10,290 bases of DNA, from the NCBI GenBank assembly GCA_050946655.1, contig JBMNVE010000064.1, positions 1-10,290 on the forward strand, read 5' to 3'. Of this stretch, positions 1 through 7,606 are shown piece by piece. The stretch comes from JAXGRD01 sp050946655 (GTDB lineage: Bacteria > Bacillota > Clostridia > Peptostreptococcales > Anaerovoracaceae). The number at the start of each line of letters is the position of its first letter. Positions within the stretch are counted from its first letter, which is position 1. Made by a program: the position numbers and the translations under genes. The notes beneath the pieces were generated by a model, which saw only the letters and a list, made by a program, of their open reading frames with translations, had not been told where the DNA came from and searched no databases.

Positions 1-37
1 TGTTAACAAAGCCTTAACTTCATGTTGCTTTTTCCCC

Positions 38-97
38 TTGTCATATATTGAGATAATGGGAAACGGTAGTTAGAATCTCAAAAAAAGAGGAACGGAT
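38..97 (+). promoter_or_regulatory. Upstream region and RBS of the surface-protein gene
   Basis: The 97 bases before the first gene are AT-rich and hold no open reading frame. A -10-like GATAAT lies at 52-57, but no good -35 box sits 16-18 bases upstream; TTGTCA at 38-43 is too close. The promoter call is therefore weak. The ribosome binding site is clearer: AGAGGAA at 86-92, seven bases between GAGG and the ATG at 98, which supports that start. Confidence 0.35.
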
Positions 98-2881
98 ATG
101 AAGAATAAGAGAATCATTGGTTTCCTGGCGGCCTTGGTGATGGCCTTTACGGTCATCTTAGGAGGGCCCACAGGAGTGAATGCAGAGACAGAGCCTGGTG
201 CCGGCGGTAAGGCAGCAGACCATCTGATCATCCATCAAGTGTATGGAGGAGGGGGAAAATCGGGCACAGCCGTATCCCACAGCTTTGTAGAGCTGTACAA
301 CCCCACGGACAAAGAAGTGTCTCTAAAGGGATATCGCCTTGTGTACCTGTCTAATCGAACCGCCGGGAATGACGGTTCAACGGGAGGAGCAGAGGTTTCC
401 CTGGATTTGAACGATGTAGTCATCCCGAAACAGGGTTCCTATCTTGTGCGAGGAGCAGCGGAGGTGACAACGTCCAGTACCTTCGATGTAAACACGTTCG
501 ATCAGGAATGGGCACAAGTGATCGATAATAAGCAGTATGTCTTGAAGCTGACGGACGGGCAGGGAATGGTAGATGGCGTGTCCGTCGGAGAAGACCCCGT
601 GGAAGGAACGGTCATTACCGGGATCAGCAAGCAAAAAGCGGTTCGAAGAGTCGGGTTTTCCGATACGGACAACAACGCCAAGGACTTTGAAATAGTAGGA
701 TATAAAGGGGCAACAGCAGAATCTATCAATGCCGTCAGGCCCAGATCTTTGGCGGACGGCCCTTGGCCGGCGGGGGATACAGAGGAGGAAAGCCCTGATC
801 CCACAGAGCCCACCCCACCTGAGGAAGAACCGGGGAATTTAAATACAATCAGCGATACCGGATTTCTCAGTTATCTGGGAAGCTATTCCACAGGGATGAC
901 CAGTGGAGATGGAGGTGTTGCGGAAATCGTCAAGTACAACCCGGACAACCAAAAGATGTACATGGTAAGTGGTGCGTTCCAGGGTGTGGATGTTGTATCC
1001 TTGAAAAAAGTAGTTTCCGGAGAGATAAACAATTTCTCTTTGGAAAAACGCATTGATATTGAGACGCTTGCATCGGCCCATGGATTTACCTCCGGTGATA
1101 TTACCAGCATCGATGTAAACACGGCTAGAGACTTGGTTGCCGTTTCTGTCCAGGCATCCGGATATAAAGATAACGGGAGCATCGTATTTCTGGACTATGA
1201 CGGAAATTATATCACCCATGTAGCGGCAGGAGTCCAACCGGACATGGTGGTCTTCACAAAGGATGGAAATTATGTCCTGTCTGCCAATGAAGGAGAGCCC
1301 AGGGAAGGATATGACGGGGGAGCCGTTGATCCCAAAGGATCTGTGACCATCGTCAAATTAAAATCCGGAGCCGGGAAAGAAATGATCCAGGAGGTCAAGA
1401 CGGTGGACTTCACCTCTTTCGATGATAGTAGGCAGTCCTTGGTGGATGCGGGAGTCCTGATCAAGCCGGAAACAGCACCTTCTGTAGATTTGGAGCCGGA
1501 ATATATTGCTATTTCCCAAGATGGCAAAACCGCTTATGTATCTCTTCAGGAGGCCAATGCCATCGCTACTTTGGACATTGTCACAGGACAGTTCACGAAA
1601 ATCAAAGGACTGGGATTCAAGGACCATTCCGCTACAGGCAATGAACTGGACCTGAACAACAACGGAGAAATAAAGATACAAAATGAAGATGTACTGGGGG
1701 TATTCCTGCCCGATGGGATCGCTACGGTAAACATCGGAGGTACTCAATATGTACTTACAGCCAATGAAGGAGACGCAAGAGAGTGGGGCAGCTATGAGGA
1801 CATCGGTAGTAAGGTGATCAACGGCTCTGCAAAAAAAGTGGAGTATAAACTGCCTTCAGCGTATGACGGCCTTGAAGAGGGGAAAACCTACATCCTGGGT
1901 GGCAGGTCCTTCTCCATCTGGAATGGGGAGACCATGGAGCAGGTATATGACAGCGGGTCCGATTTCGAACGAATCACAGCGAGGATCTTCCCGAAGAACT
2001 TTAACGCCAATCATAAGGCAACGGCCATGGAAGGAAGAAGCAACAAGAAGGGCCCCGAGCCGGAGGACATACAGACACTGGCCATCAATGGTAAAACCTA
2101 TGCAGTGATCGGACTGGAGAGAATCGGCGGCGTGATGATTTACGATATCTCCCATCCGGCAGCAGCTGCTTATGTGGACTATATCAACATCCGCGACTTT
2201 AGCCATAGCGATCTGGCCGGCGGTAGCGACCTGGGTGCAGAGGGGATCAGCGTAGTGGAAGCTAAAAACAGTCCCACAGGAAGACCTATGATCCTGGTTG
2301 CCAACGAGGTTTCCGGTACGGTGACCGTCCTGGAAGTAAATGTGGACCCTGTTGAGGAGCCGGAACCCACCGATCCGGAGCCGGTAGCAGAGACCTTCCA
2401 TCAGGTGGCCATAGACAGAACCCTGAAGGGGTACAAGGTGGAGGCGTATGACCTGTACTTTACCAAGGGGGCAGATAGGGTAAAAGTGAATGAGGAGAGG
2501 ACGGTGACCGTCCGGTTGAAAGATCTTGACCTGGACAAGCTTGAAATCTTCCATGAAAAAGAAGATGGTACTTTGGAGGCGGTTCCCGACTTCACCGTAG
2601 ATAAACAAAAAAAGACGGTGACCTTCACAAGAAATGACTTCTCGCCCTACCTCTTCGCCAACAAAATAGAGACCGGCTGGGTAGATCAGGAAAAGGACCC
2701 CAAAAAGGAAACCACAAAACCTTCGGATACAGCGGAGCACAAGGGGGCAAAAGGTGAGGCTGGAACAAAAGCACCTAAGACAGGGGATGATACACCGGTA
2801 ACTTTGATGCTCATCCTCTTGCTGGTTGCCGCCGGAACCGGCGTAGCCACGGGTATCGGGAGAAGAAAACAGAAGTCCTAA
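98..2881 (+). CDS. Wall-anchored choice-of-anchor I family surface protein with lamin-tail domain
   Basis: A 927-residue secreted surface protein. Residues 1-29 are a signal peptide: basic KNKR, a hydrophobic core, and a likely cut after VNA. Residues about 41-205 resemble a lamin-tail (LTD) domain, with the run LIIHQVYGGGG and then FVELYNPTDKEVSLKGY. An acidic proline-rich linker (227-247) leads to a long repetitive region (about 251-747) typical of choice-of-anchor I proteins. It carries the paired motifs LSANEGEPREGYDG and LTANEGDAREWGSY, plus GPEPEDIQTL, DLGAEGISVV and VANEVSGTVTV, and is probably a beta-propeller. Residues about 767-857 form a beta-sandwich ending NDFSPYLFA, common just before wall anchors in Firmicutes. 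The C-terminus is a sorting signal: APKTGDD (892-898), a hydrophobic segment (901-920) and the tail GRRKQKS. Leu of LPxTG is replaced by Ala. No sortase lies in the window. LTD domains often accompany nucleases, but I see no nuclease motif. Family members are sometimes annotated as phosphatase-like; the ligand or substrate is unknown. The architecture is firm and the function is not. Confidence 0.9.
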   Translation: MKNKRIIGFLAALVMAFTVILGGPTGVNAETEPGAGGKAADHLIIHQVYGGGGKSGTAVSHSFVELYNPTDKEVSLKGYRLVYLSNRTAGNDGSTGGAEVSLDLNDVVIPKQGSYLVRGAAEVTTSSTFDVNTFDQEWAQVIDNKQYVLKLTDGQGMVDGVSVGEDPVEGTVITGISKQKAVRRVGFSDTDNNAKDFEIVGYKGATAESINAVRPRSLADGPWPAGDTEEESPDPTEPTPPEEEPGNLNTISDTGFLSYLGSYSTGMTSGDGGVAEIVKYNPDNQKMYMVSGAFQGVDVVSLKKVVSGEINNFSLEKRIDIETLASAHGFTSGDITSIDVNTARDLVAVSVQASGYKDNGSIVFLDYDGNYITHVAAGVQPDMVVFTKDGNYVLSANEGEPREGYDGGAVDPKGSVTIVKLKSGAGKEMIQEVKTVDFTSFDDSRQSLVDAGVLIKPETAPSVDLEPEYIAISQDGKTAYVSLQEANAIATLDIVTGQFTKIKGLGFKDHSATGNELDLNNNGEIKIQNEDVLGVFLPDGIATVNIGGTQYVLTANEGDAREWGSYEDIGSKVINGSAKKVEYKLPSAYDGLEEGKTYILGGRSFSIWNGETMEQVYDSGSDFERITARIFPKNFNANHKATAMEGRSNKKGPEPEDIQTLAINGKTYAVIGLERIGGVMIYDISHPAAAAYVDYINIRDFSHSDLAGGSDLGAEGISVVEAKNSPTGRPMILVANEVSGTVTVLEVNVDPVEEPEPTDPEPVAETFHQVAIDRTLKGYKVEAYDLYFTKGADRVKVNEERTVTVRLKDLDLDKLEIFHEKEDGTLEAVPDFTVDKQKKTVTFTRNDFSPYLFANKIETGWVDQEKDPKKETTKPSDTAEHKGAKGEAGTKAPKTGDDTPVTLMLILLLVAAGTGVATGIGRRKQKS

Positions 2882-2950
2882 CCGGTATATATAATTACCT
2901 AGTTCAATTAAATAACAAAAGGGAAGTTCCTCTGACAGAAGTGGAGCGGA

Positions 2951-2991
2951 CCATGGAGAAGAGCGGCGCGGGAGAGCCGCTTTCTTCATGG
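2951..2991 (+). terminator. Imperfect hairpin after the surface-protein gene
   Basis: AGCGGC (2962-2967) pairs with GCCGCT (2976-2981) across an 8-base loop. Past a small bulge, GAAG (2958-2961) pairs with CTTC (2984-2987), and with a further bulge CCAT (2951-2954) pairs with ATGG (2988-2991). Only a mixed TTTCTTC follows the core stem, so it is a weak intrinsic terminator at best. The ATG at 2988 falls in this stem, which argues against its use as a start codon for the permease. Confidence 0.4.
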
Positions 2992-2999
2992 AAGGGTGG

Positions 3000-3028
3000 T
3001 TGCGGAAGGAGAGAACCGGTGGTATAGT
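3000..3028 (+). promoter_or_regulatory. Candidate sigma-A type promoter for the MFS gene
   Basis: TTGCGG at 3000-3005 and TATAGT at 3023-3028 are separated by 17 bases, a good fit to the housekeeping consensus (TTGACA and TATAAT). Transcription would start near 3034-3036, directly at the second in-frame ATG (3036) and downstream of the ATG at 2988. If real, the permease mRNA is leaderless or its true start is further in, at 3093. It is read from sequence only. Confidence 0.45.
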
Positions 3029-3035
3029 ATGGGGA

Positions 3036-4433
3036 ATGAGAAAATTACATGATGAAAAAGAACAAGCCATCGTAAAAGAGAGAAAGGCCGCCATGAGGGT
3101 TTCGGTGATCACGTCCCTGATGACGGCTTTTATGGGAAGTGCTCTCAATTTATCCATCCCCCACATGGGGGATTATTTCGGTGCCAGCGCTACCACGGTA
3201 TCCTGGATCATCACAGGATACATGCTATCCATCGCCTCAATGAGTGTGCCTTTCGGGAAACTGGCCGATACCACCGGTAGGAGGCGGATATTCCTCATGG
3301 GGATCATGGGGTTCACCCTGTCCTGCGGCCTTGCAACGGTGGCATGGGAGATTTGGTTCATATTGATTCTCAGGGTGATTCAAGGAATTTCAGCAGCCAT
3401 GATCTTCGCCACCAATACGGCTATTCTTCTCAGCATATTCCCCCCCGGGGAAAGAGGGAAGGTCCTGGGGAATTTGACGGCGGGGGTCTATGTTGGCTTG
3501 TCTGCCGGCCCTGTGATCGGCGGTATGTTAAACCACTACCTAGGGTGGCAATCTATATTTTTGGTCAGCTGCGTCATGGGAACCGTGGCACTTATCATCG
3601 CTTTTCGTCATCTTCCCAAGCAAGAAAAGCTAGAAGTGGAAAAAAAGCATGATGTTCTAGGCAATATATTATACATCGCCATGATCCTGTGTGTGATGGT
3701 GGGGTTTTCCGGGATATCTACAGTGAAATATTCTTGGGTTCTCCTGATTCTGGGAGCCATGCTCACGGGAGCATTTGTGCTGGTGGAGCTTCGTGCGACA
3801 AATCCGGTGATACAGGTGCGGATTTTCCGAAAGAACCCGGTGTATACTCTGTCCAATCTAACGGCACTGATGAACTACAGCGCCACCTTTGCCATTGGAT
3901 ATTTAGGTTCTTTGTATCTGCAGTTGATCATGGGATATACCTCCAGGGCAGCGGGCCTCATCCTTATCGCTCAGCCTGTAGTCATGGCGATACTCTCACC
4001 CGTTGCGGGAAGGTGGTCAGACAGGATCGCGCCCTATAAATTGGCCAGCCTTGGGATGGTATTTTGTGCTGTGGGCCTTGTAATCTTTGCTTTTGTGGGA
4101 GCCCATTGGCCTCTGTGGGTGATTGTTATGGCCCTCCTTGTGACGGGAATGGGATTTGCTCTCTTCTCTTCTCCCAACACCAATGCTGTCATGTCCTGTG
4201 TGAAGAGGGAAAACTACGGTATTGCGTCCTCGATTTTGACCACGATGCGATCTTTGGGTCAGTCTTCCGGCATGGCCGTGGTGACGTTGATCATGGGATT
4301 CAGCATGAAAAATACACCTCTTTCGGAAGCGCCGCCGGAGGTGCTGCTGGAAACCATGCATATTGGATTTTTCGTCTTCACGGGGCTTTGCATTGCAGGG
4401 ATCTTTATGTCCCTAAAGAGAAATGCCGGCTAA
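3036..4433 (+). CDS. MFS transporter, EmrB/QacA drug:H+ antiporter-like
   Basis: An integral membrane permease of the major facilitator superfamily, probably a proton-driven exporter of drugs or other amphipathic compounds; the substrate cannot be told. From this start it is 465 residues. Motif A is GKLADTTGRRR (74-84) in the loop after TM2. The antiporter motif C is GLSAGPVIGG (154-163) in TM5, followed by GWQSIF. Hydrophobic segments recur along the whole length, consistent with 12-14 helices, and a charged cytoplasmic stretch (193-208) separates the two halves. The frame is open from 2988, giving 481 residues, but that ATG lies in a hairpin and upstream of the candidate promoter. 3093 (starting MRVSVITSL) is another choice, preceded by GAGAAAGG at 3080-3087 with a 5-base gap; the start is uncertain. 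The gene converges on and overlaps the PHP gene by 4 bases. No regulator gene (TetR or MarR type) is adjacent. Confidence 0.9.
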   Translation: MRKLHDEKEQAIVKERKAAMRVSVITSLMTAFMGSALNLSIPHMGDYFGASATTVSWIITGYMLSIASMSVPFGKLADTTGRRRIFLMGIMGFTLSCGLATVAWEIWFILILRVIQGISAAMIFATNTAILLSIFPPGERGKVLGNLTAGVYVGLSAGPVIGGMLNHYLGWQSIFLVSCVMGTVALIIAFRHLPKQEKLEVEKKHDVLGNILYIAMILCVMVGFSGISTVKYSWVLLILGAMLTGAFVLVELRATNPVIQVRIFRKNPVYTLSNLTALMNYSATFAIGYLGSLYLQLIMGYTSRAAGLILIAQPVVMAILSPVAGRWSDRIAPYKLASLGMVFCAVGLVIFAFVGAHWPLWVIVMALLVTGMGFALFSSPNTNAVMSCVKRENYGIASSILTTMRSLGQSSGMAVVTLIMGFSMKNTPLSEAPPEVLLETMHIGFFVFTGLCIAGIFMSLKRNAG

Positions 4434-5203
4434 ATAGCCAGCATGTATATCTTGTAACCTCTATATGGTGAGAAGAGTGCTCCCAGACCTAGGTTGTATA
4501 ATTTGAATCCCCATACCGCGTATTTGGATTCCTTCATTTTTGCTTTTCTGGTAAATTCTCTCTCGGTACCACCACAATCTACGATTCGGTGCGCAAGTAT
4601 TGCGGAAATCATATCGTTGTTACAGGTGATGTTTGCGTCGATTTCCGTGTGAGCCATTCCCAGATATTTTTCTTCGTGAGCATCGGTACCGCCGATGCCC
4701 GGCTTGCCGAATTTAAGTGCCATCTTTCTTGCCAATATATTGGATAAAGGAGATTCGCACGTGTTGAAAGTTTCGATGAAATCGAACTCTCTGACAAGGT
4801 GCGGCTCCTTTGCCAGTGTCTTAAACAGCATGGCGCTGGAGCATCTTACTCCGTAGGGATGGGCCGGTCCTAGGATGCCACCGTAGTGATGGACGATCTT
4901 GATCAAGGTCTTCAGTTTCATTCCCCGCAGGCACAAAACATCTAACTCCACGCCATCGGGCATGATTACAAGGAAGTGGCCCGCGTCTCTTGTGTCGTAT
5001 TCGATGCCTTTGATAACAGTAAAGTTTTGGCATTCGGGATTGTCCTTGATCTTATCCCAGGCCTGACAGCCTTTGTAGCTGTCATGGTCGGTGATCATCA
5101 TACCGGAATATCCCTTTTCCTTCAGTGTCGTTACATATGTGGTCAGAGGGACTTTAGAATCAATGGAACCTTCTCTGGTGTGACAATGTAAATCAAATTT
5201 CAC
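4430..5203 (-). CDS. PHP-domain metal-dependent phosphoesterase
   Basis: A 257-residue cytoplasmic protein of the PHP superfamily, related to TrpH/YciV-type phosphoesterases, which hydrolyse phosphate esters with a multi-metal centre. The metal-binding signatures are present in order: HCH at 6-8, DHD at 39-41, GIEYD around E68 followed by H76, GPAHPYG with H115, E144 in FIETFN, and GGTDAH with D174 and H176. The last 35 or so residues are a basic, aromatic tail. The start is GTG (5201-5203), preceded by GAGG (5212-5215) with an 8-base gap; translation begins MKFDLHCH, as usual for the family. No polymerase or histidinol-phosphatase features are visible, so the substrate (nucleotide, oligonucleotide or small phosphate ester) is open. 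Its TAG stop (4430-4432) overlaps the TAA of the convergent MFS gene (4431-4433), and no terminator is visible between them. Confidence 0.88.
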   Translation of the reverse strand: MKFDLHCHTREGSIDSKVPLTTYVTTLKEKGYSGMMITDHDSYKGCQAWDKIKDNPECQNFTVIKGIEYDTRDAGHFLVIMPDGVELDVLCLRGMKLKTLIKIVHHYGGILGPAHPYGVRCSSAMLFKTLAKEPHLVREFDFIETFNTCESPLSNILARKMALKFGKPGIGGTDAHEEKYLGMAHTEIDANITCNNDMISAILAHRIVDCGGTEREFTRKAKMKESKYAVWGFKLYNLGLGALFSPYRGYKIYMLAI

Positions 5204-5301
5204 TATTGGAACCTCATATCTTTCTCATTACGCATAAAGCATACATCAGCAGACCTAGAATTGCAAGAAAAAGAGCAAAAAAGCCATATAATTAAACTGT
5301 C

Positions 5302-5361
5302 ATATTCCCGGCCACGTATTGTAGTGCATTACAGGGCCAAAAGTGGTATAATCGGGAATAT
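5302..5361. repeat. Nested inverted repeat around the cls promoter
   Basis: ATATTCCCG (5302-5310) and CGGGAATAT (5353-5361) are perfect 9-base inverted arms, 42 bases apart. Just inside them CCAC (5312-5315) faces GTGG (5343-5346). The centre holds the near-palindrome GTAGTGCATTAC (5321-5332), built on TGCA. The arms bracket the -10 box of the cls promoter, and the right arm spans the expected transcription start. This could be a two-site operator or a stem-forming element; no regulator is encoded nearby. Confidence 0.5.
5344..5352 (+). promoter_or_regulatory. Extended -10 promoter of the cls operon
   Basis: TGGTATAAT combines a perfect -10 hexamer (5347-5352) with the TGn extension. The -35 position (5324-5329, GTGCAT) is poor, as is common for extended -10 promoters, and overlaps the TGCA palindrome. 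The expected start is near 5359, giving a leader of about 30 bases to the ATG at 5389. The RBS is AGGAAG (5377-5382), six bases before the start. No comparably good promoter was found for the divergent PHP gene. Confidence 0.65.
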
Positions 5362-5388
5362 AGAAATAGCTTGTAAAGGAAGAACGTC

Positions 5389-6870
5389 ATGTACTATATC
5401 GGACTCAGTGAAAACATCCCCTGGATCACCACTTTAGTCACATCTCTTTTCGGTGTGAATCTCATCCTTGCCTTTATTATCATATTTTTGGAGCGGAAGG
5501 ACCCTTCCGCCACGCTGGCATGGATCATGGTGCTCTTTCTCATCCCCTTTGTGGGGATCGTGCTGTACCTGCTTTTTTCGCAGAACATTGCCAGAAAGAA
5601 GATTTTTCGTCTCACTGCCGATGAGGAGTGGCTTCTCAGTAACTCTCTGGCCAATCAGACCAGGGATATCAGCAGCGGCAAGTTCTATTTTTCCAACGAG
5701 GCTGCTCAGACATGGAAAGACCTTATTCGCCTCAACCAAGTATACGGTCATGCATATTATACACAGGATAACAGAATTGAAACATTAACTGACGGAGAAG
5801 AAATGTTTCGTTGCCTTCTCAAGGATATTGAGGAGGCCAAGGAAACGATCAACATCATGTTTTTCATTGTGAAAAATGATTTTGTCGGCAGGGCGCTTAT
5901 CGATGCGCTAACAGTGAAGGCCAAGGAAGGTCTCACGGTGCGCTTCCTGGTGGATGCCCTGGGGAGCAGGCAGATAGGGCGGAGACTGATGAAGGAGTTC
6001 ATCGCTGCCGGAGGACAGTTCTCTCTCTTCTTCCCCCCAAGTATCCCCCTGTTTAAGTGGTTCAATTTGAAGTTCAACTATAGGAATCACAGAAAACTAG
6101 TAGCAATCGATGACCATATCGGGTATATCGGCGGGTTCAATATCGCAAAGGAGTATTTGGGAAAGAAGAAAAAGTTCGGCTACTGGCGAGATACTCAGCT
6201 TCGCATTTGCGGAGGCAGTGCCCAGGATATCAATGCTCGTTTCTTGTTGGATTGGCGTTTTGCGGCAAAAGAACAGGTGAAGGTTTCGGAGGTTTTTTTC
6301 ACACCGGCGGTTTGCGAGGGAAAGAGCGGGGTACAAATCGTATCCAGTGGGCCGGATGCCAGGCATGAGCAGGTGAAGAGGGCCTTTATGCGGATGATTG
6401 CAGGTGCCAAGAAGAACATCTACATCCAAACCCCTTACTTCGTTCCTGACGGACCCATTCTGGAATCTCTTAAAATGGCCGCCCAGTCGGGAGTAGAAGT
6501 AAAGATGATGATCCCCAACAAGCCGGACCATATCTTTGTCTATTGGGCAACTTATTCCTATGTAGGGGAGATCATCGGGAGCGGCGGAAAGGTATACGTG
6601 TATGACAACGGATTCCTCCATTCCAAGACCATGACTGTGGATGGTGAAGTTTATACGGCAGGGTCCACCAATTTCGACAGGAGAAGCTTTAAATTGAACT
6701 TTGAGAGCAATGCCTTTGTCTACGACAGAGAAGTGACCATGGAGCATGAAAGGATGTTCAAAGAGGATCTGAAAGAATGCTATGAGCTGACCCAAGAACT
6801 GTATGATCGGCGGTCCTTATGGATAAGGATCAAGGAACCGGTCGCAAGACTATTATCGGATATACTTTAG
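5389..6870 (+). CDS. cls: Cardiolipin synthase (phospholipase D family)
   Basis: Makes cardiolipin at the membrane by joining two phosphatidylglycerol molecules with release of glycerol. The 493 residues match bacterial Cls length. Two N-terminal membrane helices (about 11-33 and 43-63) match the PLDc_N region, including ERKDPSATLAWIM and LIPFVGIVLYLLF. Two HKD catalytic motifs follow: HRKLVAID (234-241; H234, K236, D241) and HSKTMTVD (411-418; H411, K413, D418), each with its downstream GG/GS-N element (GYIGGFN and TAGSTNFDRRS). The segment YIQTPYFVPD (345-354) is typical of Cls. All catalytic residues are present, so it should be active. It is the first gene of an operon: its TAG stop (6868-6870) overlaps the Shine-Dalgarno of the next gene. 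A sister PLD-family transphosphatidylase cannot be excluded, but the layout is standard for Cls. Confidence 0.95.
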   Translation: MYYIGLSENIPWITTLVTSLFGVNLILAFIIIFLERKDPSATLAWIMVLFLIPFVGIVLYLLFSQNIARKKIFRLTADEEWLLSNSLANQTRDISSGKFYFSNEAAQTWKDLIRLNQVYGHAYYTQDNRIETLTDGEEMFRCLLKDIEEAKETINIMFFIVKNDFVGRALIDALTVKAKEGLTVRFLVDALGSRQIGRRLMKEFIAAGGQFSLFFPPSIPLFKWFNLKFNYRNHRKLVAIDDHIGYIGGFNIAKEYLGKKKKFGYWRDTQLRICGGSAQDINARFLLDWRFAAKEQVKVSEVFFTPAVCEGKSGVQIVSSGPDARHEQVKRAFMRMIAGAKKNIYIQTPYFVPDGPILESLKMAAQSGVEVKMMIPNKPDHIFVYWATYSYVGEIIGSGGKVYVYDNGFLHSKTMTVDGEVYTAGSTNFDRRSFKLNFESNAFVYDREVTMEHERMFKEDLKECYELTQELYDRRSLWIRIKEPVARLLSDIL

Positions 6871-6882
6871 GAGGTAAATGTG
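6869..6882 (+). promoter_or_regulatory. RBS and GTG start joining cls to the M50 gene
   Basis: A perfect AGGAGG (6869-6874) overlaps the cls stop codon and lies five bases before the GTG at 6880-6882. An ATG at 6878-6880 overlaps this GTG in another frame and runs straight into a stop (ATG TGA), so GTG is the start. The arrangement suggests translational coupling of the two genes. Confidence 0.75.
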
Positions 6883-7593
6883 AAGCGATTTATCAACCCA
6901 TATACTTTGATGCTTCTTGCCGTCATGGTATTCATGTCGGTGAGGAACAATGTTTACGCAAGCCCTATGGAATGGGTCATGAGCAAGGTGTATATCCTGC
7001 CCGGAATAGTGATCGGCCTTGCTTTCCATGAGTTCGCTCACGCCTGGGTGGCCAATAAGCTTGGGGATGATACCCCCAGGCTACAAGGTAGGGTGACCTT
7101 AAACCCCGTGTCGCACATCGACCCCATCGGTATGATCGCTTTGATCTTTGTGGGTTTTGGCTGGGGCGTACCGGTGGAAATCAACCCGAGGAATTTCAAG
7201 AAGCCTAGGAGAGACGAACTTCTGGTCTCTCTCGCCGGTGTGACCATGAACCTGATCTTGGCCATTTTGTTTACGGTGATCCTCAAGATTTACATCACTG
7301 CGGTAGGTACCGCCGTAGGCGGGATGTATTCAACCATCAACGATATCATATTTTACGTTATATATATAAACTTGGTCCTCATGGTGTTTAACCTCCTGCC
7401 TATCCCACCCCTTGACGGGTTCAATATATTGACGGAAATATTCAATCTGAAAAAATACGACTGGTGGTATGCGATCTATGATAAGGGATTCATCATTCTG
7501 ATGATATTCATCGTCTTCGGATTTACCAGCAGGATCCTGACACCGACAATCAAATTTCTATGGGGGATATTGTCTCAAATACTTTGGATTTAG
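6880..7593 (+). CDS. M50 / site-2 protease family membrane peptidase
   Basis: A small (237-residue) intramembrane zinc metalloprotease of the M50 family, without a PDZ domain, of the YwhC-like type common in Firmicutes. The zinc motif HEFAH (50-54; H50, E51, H54) lies in a hydrophobic helix. The conserved SLAGVTMN (117-124) and NLLPIPPLDG (171-180), with D179 as the likely third zinc ligand, complete the active site. Hydrophobic segments lie at about 8-24, 36-57, 84-97, 118-140, 155-172 and 202-216. Residues H50 and E51 and the Asp are intact, so activity is expected. Such enzymes cleave transmembrane segments or signal-peptide remnants; the substrate is unknown. The gene sits nine bases after cls and 13 before the amidase, so the three are probably co-transcribed. 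Confidence 0.9.
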   Translation: MKRFINPYTLMLLAVMVFMSVRNNVYASPMEWVMSKVYILPGIVIGLAFHEFAHAWVANKLGDDTPRLQGRVTLNPVSHIDPIGMIALIFVGFGWGVPVEINPRNFKKPRRDELLVSLAGVTMNLILAILFTVILKIYITAVGTAVGGMYSTINDIIFYVIYINLVLMVFNLLPIPPLDGFNILTEIFNLKKYDWWYAIYDKGFIILMIFIVFGFTSRILTPTIKFLWGILSQILWI

Positions 7594-7606
7594 TGGAGGA
7601 AGGAAG

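Noticed and set aside
98..2881. Nuclease or 5'-nucleotidase function for the surface protein because of its LTD domain
   Set aside because: I could not find the metal-binding or catalytic motifs of endonuclease/exonuclease/phosphatase or 5'-nucleotidase families, so no enzyme activity is claimed.
2886..2901. TATATAATTA after the first gene as a promoter
   Set aside because: A -10-like TATAAT is present (2890-2895), but there is no -35 at a suitable distance and a better promoter pair lies closer to the MFS gene.
1856..3166. 436-codon open frame on the minus strand opposite the surface-protein gene
   Set aside because: It spans the end of one gene and the start of the next on the other strand. 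Its translation is Cys/Gly/His-rich with no recognisable domain, so it is a shadow of well-supported plus-strand genes.
5318..5323. TACAAT on the minus strand as the -10 of the PHP gene
   Set aside because: No acceptable -35 lies 16-18 bases upstream and there is no TGn extension; the evidence is too thin to list.
6097..6795. 232-codon minus-strand open frame inside cls
   Set aside because: It is antisense to the conserved cls region containing both HKD motifs, and its codon use and translation show no protein family.
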